The notes under the pieces: generated by a model
The model's database searches: none
Told to the model about the DNA's origin: nothing
The model's input: only the letters and a program-made list of their open reading frames with translations
Shown: positions 1 through 18,662 of the stretch, one piece after another
Layout: every line of letters starts with the position of its first letter
Position numbering within the stretch: position 1 is the first letter of the stretch
Assembly (NCBI GenBank): GCA_963693365.1
Contig: CAVNZM010000005.1
Span: 6,324,001 to 6,388,000 of the forward strand
Length of the DNA: 64,000 nt
DNA from: Amoebidium appalachense
Lineage: Eukaryota > Ichthyosporea
Direction of reading: 5' to 3'
Made by a program: the position numbers and the translations under genes

Positions 1-6115
<6,115 letters not shown>

Positions 6116-6270
6116 TTTTAAAATTTTGTGAAGTTTTTATTTGGGAAATTTCTGTTAGCAGTTGCTTTTGGTGGTAAAACATTCGTAGGGTTTGCAGCGG
6201 TTCTATGCTAAATGTTTTCTATTGATCTAACTAACGGATGGGGAAGGTTTTGACCAGATCATTATGAGGA

Positions 6271-6321
<51 letters not shown>

Positions 6322-6375
6322 GGGAAGGGGGAGGGGGGGGGGGGGGGGGGGCATGTATATTCCTTTATACACGGT
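6116..6375. other. RNF121 3' flank with poly(G) tracts
   Basis: Short A/T-rich 3' flank, then G41 (6278-6318) and a second G-rich tract to 6352. No canonical AATAAA seen close to the stop codon. Confidence 0.5.
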
Positions 6376-6988
6376 AATATTCAGACCAGGCACCCTTTGT
6401 ATATAACACCAACTGTATAAGCTCAAAAGCCTTAGGAGTTTTGTGATACTCAGAACCATGTTATGTATGTGATAGACACATACAGGTGTGTGTGATACCT
6501 ATACATGTAATGATTGTATGAATTCGAATACTTGTGGGAGTCCCATACATGGTGTGTGGGATACTCAGATGTGTTGTTATATGTGTAATGATTTTAGTCG
6601 GCGAGTAAGTAGGTACTCATACAATGTAATATGACAGTGATTTCGAATACCTGTGAGAGACCCAAACAAAATGGGTGAAATACCCATGCGCAGCCCACAC
6701 GTGCACATGTGTGCGCGGATATCTAACGGTGCACGAGATACGCAGGATTGTGCGAGGTACTAACCATTGCCATCTGCCGTTTGAGATACTAAGACATGGG
6801 ATGTGAGATGCTCATTCCTTTTTAGATATGCATATATTGATATATCCATACATAGAATGACTGTGAGATATGCATATATGCATTGTAAGTTACGGTATAG
6901 TACCGGAGATCTACACTACATAGTATTCAGAGATATTGTTTAGAAGGGGCCCCTTCATGTGCACGTACTACAGATACCGCCCGTCATG

Positions 6989-7038
<50 letters not shown>

Positions 7039-7600
7039 AAAAAAAAAAAGTGGTCGGGGGGCATTTTTTTTTACTCTATGCATGCTAATATAATTATCAC
7101 GGCATTGCGTGCTAATATAATTATGCATGATCCAGCATGATTTTTCGTCCCGGCCGCCATTATAACATCATTCCGAAATCCGGCCAGGGGGCATGATCTT
7201 AAAAAAATTCTGATTTTTAAATTTTCCGGGGGCGAAATCTTAACGGCGACGAATCTTAATGGCGGACGGTGTCTGTATTTACTGCGAAATTCCCAGCAAT
7301 GGCAACACATGCACCAGAGGAGAGGTGCCGCAAGCACCCGTATACGTGCATAGTAATAAAAGTGGGATACACATTGATGATCGTCAGATTTGCATATTTT
7401 GTGATATGCTCAGTGAGCATGTGAGATAACCCTACTTTGTGTTATCTTGGCCACACTTTGTATGAGTTGAGATGATACTCCAGTACGCACTACCGATACA
7501 CAAGTGCTTGTGAAATACTGCCACCTGTACCAACATGTATGCATATTTGAGATAAACATTACCTTGTGTGTGAGATAGGCTGCACTAGATATGCGAAAAT
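6376..7600 (+). repeat. Degenerate GAGATACTCA-type minisatellite split by a poly(C)-poly(A) insertion
   Basis: From about 6430 to 6950 and again from about 7360 to 7600 the sequence cycles irregularly through variants of TGTGAGATACTCATACATGTG every 30 or so bases. Between them sit C39-A21 (6990-7049) and a unique segment containing a direct repeat (GCTAATATAATTAT at about 7084 and 7110). No gene seen. Confidence 0.5.
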
Positions 7601-7935
7601 TGTGTTTTCGGGTTGAACACACATTTCAAAGTTCATTGTACTTCTTCAATTTCTTTTCTTTTCTTTTTTCCCTTCTTTCTTTCTTTTTCTTTTTCTTCTT
7701 TTTTGGTTACAGTTCGAGGAGTGTGGGAGGGGGAGGGGGGGAGGGGGGGGGGGGGGGGGGGGGGCCTAAAGCGCTACAGGCGCACGCGCGCGCGCGTGTG
7801 TTGGAGGGTGTCCATTTTATACACACACACACACACACACACATAAAATCTCTCTCTTTCTCTCTCTTTTTCACTCTCTCCCTTCCTGCTCCCATCACTC
7901 ATTGACAAGTCCGCCGTGTCTCTATCTCAACTCCC

Positions 7936-7966
<31 letters not shown>

Positions 7967-7976
7967 ACGCTCTCTG

Positions 7977-8047
<71 letters not shown>

Positions 8048-8056
8048 GATCTCTCT

Positions 8057-8096
<40 letters not shown>

Positions 8097-8102
8097 CTCT
8101 CT

Positions 8103-8189
<87 letters not shown>

Positions 8190-8199
8190 CTCCCTCTCT

Positions 8200-8246
<47 letters not shown>

Positions 8247-8649
8247 CCCCCCCCCCCCCCCCCCCCCCTCCTTCTTTCTCTGGATCTATGTATGTTGAAC
8301 TGATACAAAACACGTGAACAGCATGCCGATACTCAATCACACTACCCTGTTCACGCGAGCACGAGTGTGTGTGACGCTGTGTGTGTGTGTGCGTGTGTGT
8401 GACTGTGTACTGTGTGTGTTTGTGTGTTTTTGTGTGTGTGTGTGTGTTTGTGTGTGTCTGTGTGTGTGTCTGTGTATCTGTGTGTGTGTGTGTGCGTGCG
8501 TGTCTTTTTGTACACATGTGTGTGTTTCTGTGTGTGTGCGTGTGTCTTTGTGCGTGTGTGTGTGGCATGCACACAGTGGTGTGTGTACACGCGTGCCGCG
8601 CGCGTGTGTGTGTTTGTCTGTGTGCGTGTGTGCGTGTGGTGTGTGTGTT

Positions 8650-8747
<98 letters not shown>

Positions 8748-8752
8748 CACAT
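7601..8752. repeat. Simple-sequence block: T-rich, poly(G), (CA)n, (CT)n, (TG)n
   Basis: Contains poly(G) at 7740-7764, (CA)n, a (CT)n domain 7978-8243 interrupted by three AGATCTCTCT-like islands, C22 at 8244-8268, then interrupted and perfect TG repeats 8366-8744. No protein-coding signal. Confidence 0.8.
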
Positions 8753-8882
8753 TTATTTATGCTGTGACACATAGGGTACGCTCGTAAATTCAATTGTAAA
8801 CCGAGGTGACCCGCGTCCCACTTGGGACATCATCTCGTCTGCAATAACGTCTGCAATCGGTTCTTCCACATCATGTATCAAA
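8753..8882 (-). CDS. Possible terminal exon of an unidentified minus-strand gene
   Basis: On the minus strand a CTGATTAG acceptor is followed by 42 sense codons with a coding-like composition (includes [15 protein letters not shown] and [12 protein letters not shown]) and a TAA stop; the stop overlaps an ATAAATAAATG string that would supply an AATAAA polyadenylation signal. No family recognised. Upstream exons, if any, were not found in the following 850 bases, which contain repeats. It could equally be a chance ORF or a transposon remnant. Confidence 0.35.
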
Positions 8883-9154
8883 CTAATCAGTCAAGGTTTG
8901 GCGAAGACTGCATATCTTCCAAAAGCTAAAATGGTGATTTCTCATACACGAAGGGACAGCCCCTTTGAATGCCTATTATTTTGTATATCGACGTTCAAAC
9001 ATGTGTTTTTCGGATGCCTCAGTGTTGTTGTTTTGGGTTGGGCTATCGCCCTTTGGCCAATCGTAACGGACAATTTCTTAATCGTAACGGGTGGGTTCTT
9101 GGGGAGCTGCAAGCCCCGCCTAAAACGCCTCTCCAGTCGCAAAACTCAAAATAC
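8883..9154. other. Unique sequence without recognisable gene
   Basis: Unique, moderately GC DNA. A plus-strand reading frame is open through part of it but runs directly into the tandem repeat, so it is not credited. Confidence 0.4.
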
Positions 9155-9457
9155 GTGGACTTCACTTTCACTTCGATCTCTTGGCTGTCACGTCAACTTT
9201 TTTTTCCCGATTCTTCACCATGGCAGGTATATAAAGGCTTTCGTTTCCTCTTTTTGTGGACTTCACTTTCACTTCGATCTCTTAGCTGTCACGTCAACTT
9301 TTTTTACCGATTCTTCAACATGGCAGGTATATAAAGGCTTTCGTTTCCTCTTTTTGTGGACGTTACTTTCACTTCGATCTCTTGGCTGTCACGTCAACTT
9401 TTTTTTACCGATTCTTCACCATGGCAGGTATATGAAGTCTTTCGTTTCCTCTTTTTG
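9155..9457 (+). repeat. Three tandem copies of a ~100-bp unit containing a TATA-box-like core
   Basis: Units start at 9155, 9256 and 9356 (101, 100 and 101 bases) and are nearly identical. Each holds TTCACTTCGATCTCTTGGCT, a T-run, then ATGGCAGGTATATAAAGGCT. The third has TATATGAAG in place of TATATAAAG. The element reads like a triplicated core promoter, but no downstream transcript could be identified. Confidence 0.75.
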
Positions 9458-9735
9458 TGGTGGGAGGGAGTCCCACTCAGGGGAACGTGACTGCAGCGTG
9501 TGTGGTGTGGCCTGGTGTATTCCTACTGCTGTGAGAGTGTGGGGGCATCTCCCTTTCGCGGAGTTTCTCGCTTGAGAAGTGGTTTCTTCAACGCCTGGTG
9601 GTCCACTGCAACCTATGGTAACTTCTACACGCTGTCTACGCTTCTACGCGACCTATTGGCGGTGGGCTGCTGCAACTTCTTCAGCTACTTCTGCGCTGTG
9701 TGAGTGGAGGGGCGGCTACTTGGTCGTCGGGGAGC
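9458..9735. other. Downstream flank of the triplication
   Basis: Contains an open frame of 67 codons (9500-9703) ending in CNFFSYFCAV with no recognised similarity; not credited as a gene. Confidence 0.3.
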
Positions 9736-10222
9736 TTTCCAAGTGACTGCCAGTCCTTAGCCTCCAGTCGTATGGCAATGATCGGGTTTGCTTGCATGCA
9801 TTCTGTAATTGTGTTTTTCTGTGTGTCCTGCCACAACTAGGCCACCTTATCAGAGAGCTAGATGCAGTTTCTCCGGGTTATCTAGGGGCCGGGCCCGTTG
9901 GGATTGTTTTTTAGCTCAGATTTGGTCTGCATTGCTCTTTTATATTTAGAGGCTGACTTGCTTGCTGTGCCTCGGTAGGTTTTGAGGGGGGCCTGTTGGG
10001 AAGCAGCAGTAATGATGTCTTCTTGCGGAGTGTGGTCTGGTCAACATCGATGCACATGACTAGTTGGAGCAAACTAGTTTCACGCATACACGTACACTTA
10101 AGGTTTTGCCCGCTGGTGTCCTTTGTCACTTGTCGCTTTATTTTTATTTCGTAGCTTTGGCTTTTTTCAGTTCTATTGGTGGTTATCATAGTTAGCCTTT
10201 GGCTGCACGTTGCCTTCATCAA
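9736..10222 (+). repeat. Dispersed repeat family B, copy 1
   Basis: About 487 bases, from TTTCCAAGTGACTGCC to CGTTGCCTTCATCAA, match 50380-50847 in the same orientation with high identity. Differences include a 16- to 17-base extra segment near 10000 and small indels. Copy ends were defined by loss of similarity. No inverted termini and no ORF; noncoding transposable-element fragment or paralogous segment. Confidence 0.8.
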
Positions 10223-11261
10223 ATCAAACCGAGTCAAAAGAAAAAAATGCGTGTTTTTACAAAATGAGAACCGCAAGATTACAAGCCCTGGAAACTTATC
10301 GGGGCTCGATATTGCACATGAGAACTTCCGCTGTAGATATGTTCTTGGGGGGGAATGTGCTGTTCTTGAACAGAAATATTGGAAAATAGGAAAATTACAT
10401 ATTCAAGCGTTTATAATGCTACACACCTGATACGAAAGCTGTTACGACGGTACCCTGACCTTATTCGTATCGGGGTCTCTCGTTAATCGTAGTTACGACG
10501 ATTTTTTTTCGTAATCCCTAGTCCCTACCCTGGACTTCCTGCATCAAAAAATGTATGGAAGAACGTTTTAGGTGTATCTGTTGGTGGATCTATGGTGCGA
10601 CATAAGCCAATGGTTTGGCTCCAGCCCATTCGACCGTTGACCTTTAGTCAATAACATTTACTAGTTTTTGATTGGTGAACTAAATAAGCCACGCAATACA
10701 ATAACAAGCCGGTCTTTGGACCCTCCTGTTCCCGTTGCTTTCAAATGATTCGTCCATATTACCAACGAAAAAAAAAAAGGTTTTTATAAACTTTATATTA
10801 CAACTCCGGCCTTGTTCCAGCGCAAACGGCTTAATAGAGAGAAAAAATGAGCTGTTTGTTTGCATAAATAACCGTCACAACAAGCTTCTAACACTCAAAC
10901 AGAAAGCCAATGATCGGTTGGATAAGAGTCACGTACTGTAGCTGACTTAAAGTAATTGGCTCAAACTAAAGAGTAGTGTAAAAATACGGGCTTAGAAGAG
11001 CTACCAAAGCAGATAAATGCGTACACTTACAGCCCGCCAATAGTTTTATATTTGGGCCACAGTACTCGATGTTTATATATATATAAATGTAAGCAAACAA
11101 TGCACAAAATTCTAAAGAAATTTGGCTGTGGGGAAGTTGCAAACGTAGGCCTGTATGAATTGCTGGGCTTGCGGGAGAAGATTGCATGCCTCGAGCATAG
11201 AGCCAGTTGATTGGCTCAATAATGAAGAGCGACCGGTGACGGGCAACCAAGGCCCGGCGGT
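10223..11261. other. Unique noncoding sequence
   Basis: A/T-rich, with no ORF worth crediting. A short palindromic patch around 10430-10510 (GTTACGACGGTACC ... GTAGTTACGACG) and the left flank of the hAT-like element are the only features. Confidence 0.4.
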
Positions 11262-12751
<1,490 letters not shown>

Positions 12752-13160
12752 CCGGGGGTGTGCACCGAAACGTTACTGAAGAAAACTTGTCCGATTGAAG
12801 TTTATACAGCTACGTAACCTATGATAGTGCTACATGCATACTGTGTTGTGTGTAGTACACAGTAACACGTTTTTTCTTTTATGGAATATGTTGCAAACAC
12901 ATGACTTCTACGTATGCACTTACCAACAGACAGCTGTAGCCAGCCGGAGCATGTAGGCTGATATGCATTGCAGTGCAAAGTTTGCACTCGTAGATCTATT
13001 ATGACCCAAGCTTTCATTGAAAGTCAACATCTCTCAAACAGTTTCGTCTTTTTAGCTTTTGTGCCATAAAGCTGCCTTCTTAGTGACAGGATTTTAAAAT
13101 ACTTCAACTACCCGCTAAATTCCAGTCATGAGATAACGCTTTCATCAGCTCAACAGCAAG
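12752..13160. other. Right flank of transposon and upstream region of the next ORF
   Basis: Unique A/T-rich sequence; no gene or clear core-promoter motif. Confidence 0.4.
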
Positions 13161-14078
13161 ATGCCAGCGCTTGGTAGAGTGAGTGATTCCACGGGGGGAA
13201 TGCTCGTAGTAGAAGCGAGTGACCTTCTACGGGTGGAAAAGGTGGGGAAAAGTTCACGCACGCCAAAGCTCCGGCGGAGTGAGAAGGCCCTAGACACGGT
13301 CTATACTTCTATACGAAAACACTTCTGGCACAAAAACGGGTCTAAGAGCGAACAAGCACCCGCAGAGAGGCAAGCATCAGACACGTCTCTTCTAAGTCAG
13401 GGGGCGGAGGGCCAGGTGCAGATGGTAGAGTTGACCACGGAGGCGGAAATAGGATTTAGCCCTTTCTCACCCAAACATGGAAGGAGGGAGAAGAAGGGGA
13501 CGGAGGGAAATAAACTCTCGCCGCTCTCTGACCACACAACCGTTGCAATGGATGACATGACGAAACACATCACGCGGTCAAAAAGCACCAGGAGTTTAAA
13601 GGTGCAGGCACCACTGCACGAGCGCATAGGCAGTTTGAGCCATCAGCTATCGCTCTCTGCGTTGATCCACGGCGCCGGTAGGATCTCTAGGGGAAGAACG
13701 CTTCTAGAAGGCACGATCGACATTTTTCTTCGCCCAGGGGTAAGGAGAAAGTTAGAGCAACAGCAAAGCACGCAGCAGAGCATGGTCTTCCCATCCTCGC
13801 AGCAAGTAGCAAGAAACCACACAAACAGCAAAGAGGCACTGCGCGCAACAAACACACAGCTCACGCTGAGACTAGCACGAAGGAACCAGGTAAAACTGAT
13901 TCGTTCACTGCCTGCCATCAGTATGCCGAACACAAACGACGTTCCTATTGGTCGAGCGGGTGTCTGGGCGGTGAGCCCCGGCGGACGGAAACGAGCATTG
14001 GGGAGTAGGGCAAAAAGCCCGAGTGGTGGCGGGCCCAGTCCTTTGGCAGTTAAGTCACTCAAGCTGCTAGGAATGTGA
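13161..14078 (+). CDS. Hypothetical basic, serine-rich protein (305 aa), intronless
   Basis: One uninterrupted 305-codon frame from ATG to TGA in unique, non-repetitive DNA, unlike most long frames in this window, which are repeat shadows. The product is rich in Ser, Arg and Lys, with short basic clusters (KSSRTPKLRRSEK, KHGRREKK, RSKSTRSLK, GGRKRALGSRAK) that could act as nuclear-targeting or nucleic-acid-binding patches. No transmembrane segment, signal peptide, cysteine motif or known domain seen. The ATG chosen is the first in frame. Function unknown; it could also be a domesticated or mobile-element ORF. Coding status is supported only by length and composition. Confidence 0.6.
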   Translation: MPALGRVSDSTGGMLVVEASDLLRVEKVGKSSRTPKLRRSEKALDTVYTSIRKHFWHKNGSKSEQAPAERQASDTSLLSQGAEGQVQMVELTTEAEIGFSPFSPKHGRREKKGTEGNKLSPLSDHTTVAMDDMTKHITRSKSTRSLKVQAPLHERIGSLSHQLSLSALIHGAGRISRGRTLLEGTIDIFLRPGVRRKLEQQQSTQQSMVFPSSQQVARNHTNSKEALRATNTQLTLRLARRNQVKLIRSLPAISMPNTNDVPIGRAGVWAVSPGGRKRALGSRAKSPSGGGPSPLAVKSLKLLGM

Positions 14079-14739
14079 TGTGTGTGCATTTACCATTCAT
14101 CTGTACGGTGCTTGTGGTAACACACGTGCGAATTGGACCAGGTGTTGTAGTTTTTTCGGGTGGGCTTGTTGGGGCTAAACTATCTTGCAGCTTGTTTAGT
14201 TTATTCGTTGGGCTCGAACGTTAAATGCGTAGGTTAAAGGTAGAGCCGACTTTAAATGCGCGAATGAAGTACAAGTGAGGATGAGGTTGAGCTGCTCCCT
14301 CGTCACGGTGATTGACAGTCATCTAGATCTAGAGTTAGCCAAGAATGGTTTGAATATCATAGATTCTTCTTTTAAAAAAACCCACAGGCCGAGTATCTCG
14401 TAGTTTACAACCAAAGGGGTCCGTGATGAGCAAGAAGCCTGACATGCGGATCGGCATCACATTCTTGGCATGTTATAAATACTGTAGGAGGCCATGCAAC
14501 TTGTGAATAAGATTATAGTAATGGCGAAACTCTGTATGTGTATGTCCTAGCCACAACATGCCACTGGTTATGGTCACGATCACAATGATTATCGAGGTTT
14601 ACGACTGCCAGGTGAACTCCAAAAATAGAAATATGGATTGTATCATGACTGTGATGTATTATGTGTTCAAGTGGCATGTGCGGTGTGCATGGAGGCCCGC
14701 GGCAGGGGCGCCGGGGCGGAAAGGCGGGGGGGCACGTAT

Positions 14740-14793
<54 letters not shown>

Positions 14794-16676
14794 CTCTCTC
14801 TACAATCGGAAATCAGAGTCTGACATGCATGCCAAGTAAGGCCGATGCCACAGCGGATACCCAATCACTGTCCAACAAAGGCCTTCCAACCTGTAGCTAC
14901 ATACCAGGCTGCAGCTGAGCCTAGGCCTTGCCAACGGTACTGTCAGTGAAGTTGTCACCCGGGCCGGCCTGCAAGTGTTTTCCGATGATTTGTATGCATC
15001 ACCAGGCCAATAACGATTACTATGGCGATGGGGCTTGCGGCCAAAAAATAGCCAAGCTGCATTATTATGATATCGATGCTGAGTCACATACACTGTACAA
15101 GTGTTTCCGGTGCACGGTGTACATGCATGGCACACTGATCATGACTTGTTGTGTTCACTTGCATTCCTCTCGGACACCCGGGTCACCCGGCCGGCGCCGG
15201 CCCGGCGCCACCGGATCCGGCGCGTGATCATGGCATGCGCAGAGTAAGTCTGGCCGTTGCTGAGCCTGAGTCGGGCGGCTCACGGTGGGTTCCATAAGAG
15301 CGTAAGTAATTTGCAAATGCCTTTCATTACGTAGGTCTCCATATGTTTCTCTAACCATGATTGCTGTGTAGCTTGGATATTGTAGGTATGATGATCATGT
15401 GGCACCTCAAAACACTGACGACCACGTGCTTGTACAGTAGGTACTGCGGCTCGCACACCTCGCATGCCTTGACGCGTGTGTGCTAAAAATATGTTCAACG
15501 ATTGTTCCTATTGGTTCAGACATCACCAAAGGTAAACCCACGCTAGGGTATCCAAAACCATGATTTCAACAACTGAATAAAAAGGTTATACGATAGCTTT
15601 TGATGTCCAATATGCAATAGTCATCCATAAATTTAGTAAATCTATAGACGAATAAAGGCTAAAATTATTTTTTAGCCTTTTTGCCATAATAAAGCACTTA
15701 TTCGCCTCTTAATAATGGAAATGTTGTACAACGACACCGCCTACCCTCTGATTTGATTTTTGAAACCCCCGTGAATGGTCCGTTCAAGGAGTGTAGGAGG
15801 TTAATAGCTGACCAATCGGAGCTTGAGAGCTCAGATCCATGTTTTTTGGAGCAGGCCCAACAAACGCCGAACGAGCCAACCGGATTCCCAGGACGCACAC
15901 TCCTTCACTAATTTTGAAGCTAGAAAATTACGAGGAAGGTCACCCGGTGGCAGCACCTTCAATACCTTATATTATAACTACGCAATAAAAAGTGTGTAAA
16001 CCCCTATTATAACTAATTGCTTATGATCACTTTTGCCTCATTTTAGCCCACCCATAAAAGTTTATGCGATATCATACCTGTAATTGTTTTTGCTGGGATA
16101 CGGCTGGGATGTCGTTTACCTTCTTTGGTGCGCCAGGCACGCAAAAGCGAGCGGTTGTCGAATCAAAACGCAGTGTCTTTTTACACAGCTCATCGGCGAA
16201 CCAGAATGTTTCTTTACCCAAATAGTCATGTATTTATATCACCGCAGACAGTCGTTTTAGCCAATCAAGTGTCACGGAATACGCGCGAATCTTAATATTT
16301 TTCCGACGCTCACGCCCATCCGCTCGCAATGCTCTAAAAACGAAAAAAAAAAAAAGAAAGAGAGAGAAAAACGTTCAAAGAGGGTTCACTTGGGTTTCTT
16401 TTTATTCCTTCTGTGGCAGTCGGGTGTGTTTCCCGCTGCCATATGCATTTCACTTTCATGTGTGCATTCCAGTTACCTAAGCTTTATGCACATCTTTTCA
16501 TCCACCACACTTGGGCGTGGGATTTAGCAAAAGCTCCTTAACAGAAGTTTATGTGCTCCCACACGGTCAGCCATTCTCTGTTAGCCTGCGCCCATGTTCT
16601 GCCCTGTTTTCGTGACCCACACAATTCCACACGTTGAACAAACGCAACATTCCACAAATCCTTCAGCTAGCACGGC
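14079..16676. other. 2.6-kb mostly unique intergenic region
   Basis: Unique DNA with poly(G) at 14755-14793 following a short TG run, a very GC-rich palindromic patch (15178-15225, rich in CCGGCGCC), and A/T-rich DNA with several CCAAT or ATTGG pentamers (e.g. near 15812 and 16262). Short cysteine-containing frames near 14670 and 15000 were examined and not accepted. Confidence 0.4.
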
Positions 16677-17066
16677 ATGCTAGCACCTTCTCTTGAGAAA
16701 ATGGTCCTGTATCAACTAATTAACCTTCCGAATGAAGTTCACGGTGACCTGAGTTTTGCTCGGTTCAAGTGCCATTCCCCACGCGCATCCCCTCTTGTGG
16801 GTTCCAGAAAGCCATCACGCATCTCGAAGGTTCGTTTTGCACAAACTGTGCACGTTGCCGAGACCTACAGCTCTTCAGAATACGATCGAACGTGCTCGAT
16901 CCTTGTAGATCTTTCGAAGTTGACACCCTCGGAGCTTCAGGCACTACGGCACGATATACTTTCGTGCAGGGTGAGGAGAGATGGGGTGGCTACCCCTGTC
17001 GAGGTCATCTTCTATACTCTGATCGCTGCCGGAACGATGTTGTGGTTGAACTATTTCGCTGTTTGA
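16677..17066 (+). CDS. Hypothetical 129-aa tail-anchored protein with a KVRF (PP1-docking-like) motif
   Basis: Single-exon ORF in unique DNA. Residues 51-54 read KVRF, fitting the RVxF class of protein phosphatase 1 docking motifs, and are followed by a well-patterned segment ending in SSSEYDR (about residues 65-71). Residues 108-127 (EVIFYTLIAAGTMLWLNYF) form one hydrophobic helix at the extreme C-terminus, consistent with a tail anchor facing the cytosol. No signal peptide. The start is the first ATG in frame. Family not recognised; a PP1-targeting role is inference from a short motif. Directly downstream is a 62-bp tandem duplication. Confidence 0.6.
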   Translation: MLAPSLEKMVLYQLINLPNEVHGDLSFARFKCHSPRASPLVGSRKPSRISKVRFAQTVHVAETYSSSEYDRTCSILVDLSKLTPSELQALRHDILSCRVRRDGVATPVEVIFYTLIAAGTMLWLNYFAV

Positions 17067-18470
17067 GCACCTTGGGGACCAAGTATATGTAACGAGCAAA
17101 CGAACTCCCCGGGCCCTTTTTTTTTTCGTACGTTTCACTCTGGTGTAGTTCCTGGGCAGCAACATGTCAAGTGCACACCAGCACACACTACATTTTTGAG
17201 CGTTTTACGTTATCTTTTTCAGAATCGACAAGTATAAAGACGCGCTTCTAATGAGCTACAAAGGTATGCGCGGCAACACGGCGGGCCTAACTTTGTTATG
17301 TATTCGCTTCTAATGAGCTACAAAGGTATGCGCGGCAACACGGCGGGCCTAACTTTGTTATGTATTCTGCATTTGCTGTGCGAAAGCTCTGTTTGTAGGG
17401 CTAATGATAGTAACAAAATGCAATGAATGAACGTAAGTCAACACAGAACGGGTTTTTACCACACTGTTACTAGTGGTGTACACCTGCGCAGACATCTACC
17501 TTGCAACGGAGTCTGTCGAGAAAACAATCTTTTTGCATTGGATGGTGGGTCTGGGTAGTTTTTAGATCTCACCTTAGCCTAGTATGAAGTAACCAGTTGT
17601 TGACCAAGGTTACACTTCCTGTTTAAAGAACTACTGTCCTATTGTAATAGATTTTTTATTTTCTTTCTTGTTCTCTTGGAGGAGCCGTAGGAAAGGGCGT
17701 CACACTTCACCATGTCAATACCCTCTCTTCTTTGGCTTTTGTGAGATTCAGTATTATGGTTGTGAAAAGAAAGGACATGCAGTTCTTTTTGCTTTAATAG
17801 TTAAACGTTAAACGATGAATTGGCACTTTGATTAATTTTGTATAATTTCAAGCAAGACGCAGTTGTCACAGTGTAAGTTACTGTTTGAAAAACTTGCTGC
17901 TGTTTGATCCCATTCTAACAGCAATCACATACCCACAACCACATTCAATTTCTGGTAGTCAATAACGATGGCTTTTTCATTGGCCGTTGCTGTAAGGGCT
18001 GGTCCCTTACTGGAAGCCGGACTGAAAGCTTTGGCCAAAAAAAAAAAGAAAAAAATCAATGAAACCAAACTGTTGACCAGAAGTAGTATCATACAACCTC
18101 TGCATGATTGACGGTATGATACGGAATGGTAATAGAAGTTACAGCATGCATCATTGGGGAGGCTCGATCACGTCACATGCCCACATGTGATTGCCCGTTT
18201 TCCACAGGTGCACCTCAGTATAGTAGCGTTGTACGGCGATGGGCACGGTTGTGCACGCTTGCCCACACATATACACGGAAGGGCCTGAGGGAGCTCTAGA
18301 GGCTCACAAGCGCACACTTGTGGTGCATGTTTCGGAAGTCTGAAAGATGATGCAAACTCTTTTCTCCCACCAATGGGCTAAGTCTCAGTAACTTAGCGGC
18401 AACCACGACTGTGTCCTTTGGATTATTGGTACCATTGCATAGTTGTGTGTTGTCCAAGGTTGTAAGAGTA
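17067..18470. other. Intergenic region with one short tandem duplication
   Basis: Unique A/T-rich DNA. Apart from the 17243-17366 duplication, I see no gene, RNA or repeat that can be supported. Confidence 0.4.
17243..17366 (+). repeat. Perfect tandem duplication of a 62-bp unit
   Basis: Bases 17243-17304 and 17305-17366 are identical, beginning CGCTTCTAATGAGCTACAAA and ending TTTGTTATGTATT. Identity implies a recent event or an assembly duplication. Confidence 0.9.
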
Positions 18471-18592
18471 GGAGCACTTCCAAACAAATGTGCATCATCT
18501 GAACTTTCGTATATCAACCCTTATAGAAGCTCTGTCAAGATCCGCCTTGGAAGCTCTTCCTAAGCGTATCTGCAAACAAAAGCGGCGGCGGG

Positions 18593-18662
<70 letters not shown>

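Noticed and set aside
9500-9703. 67-codon ORF after the TATA triplication
   Set aside because: No similarity, aromatic/Cys-rich composition, and no supporting splice or polyadenylation signals.
14661-14740. CAVCME-like string suggesting a RING finger start
   Set aside because: Only one Cys pair is present before a TG/poly(G) tract; no downstream RING half was found within reach.
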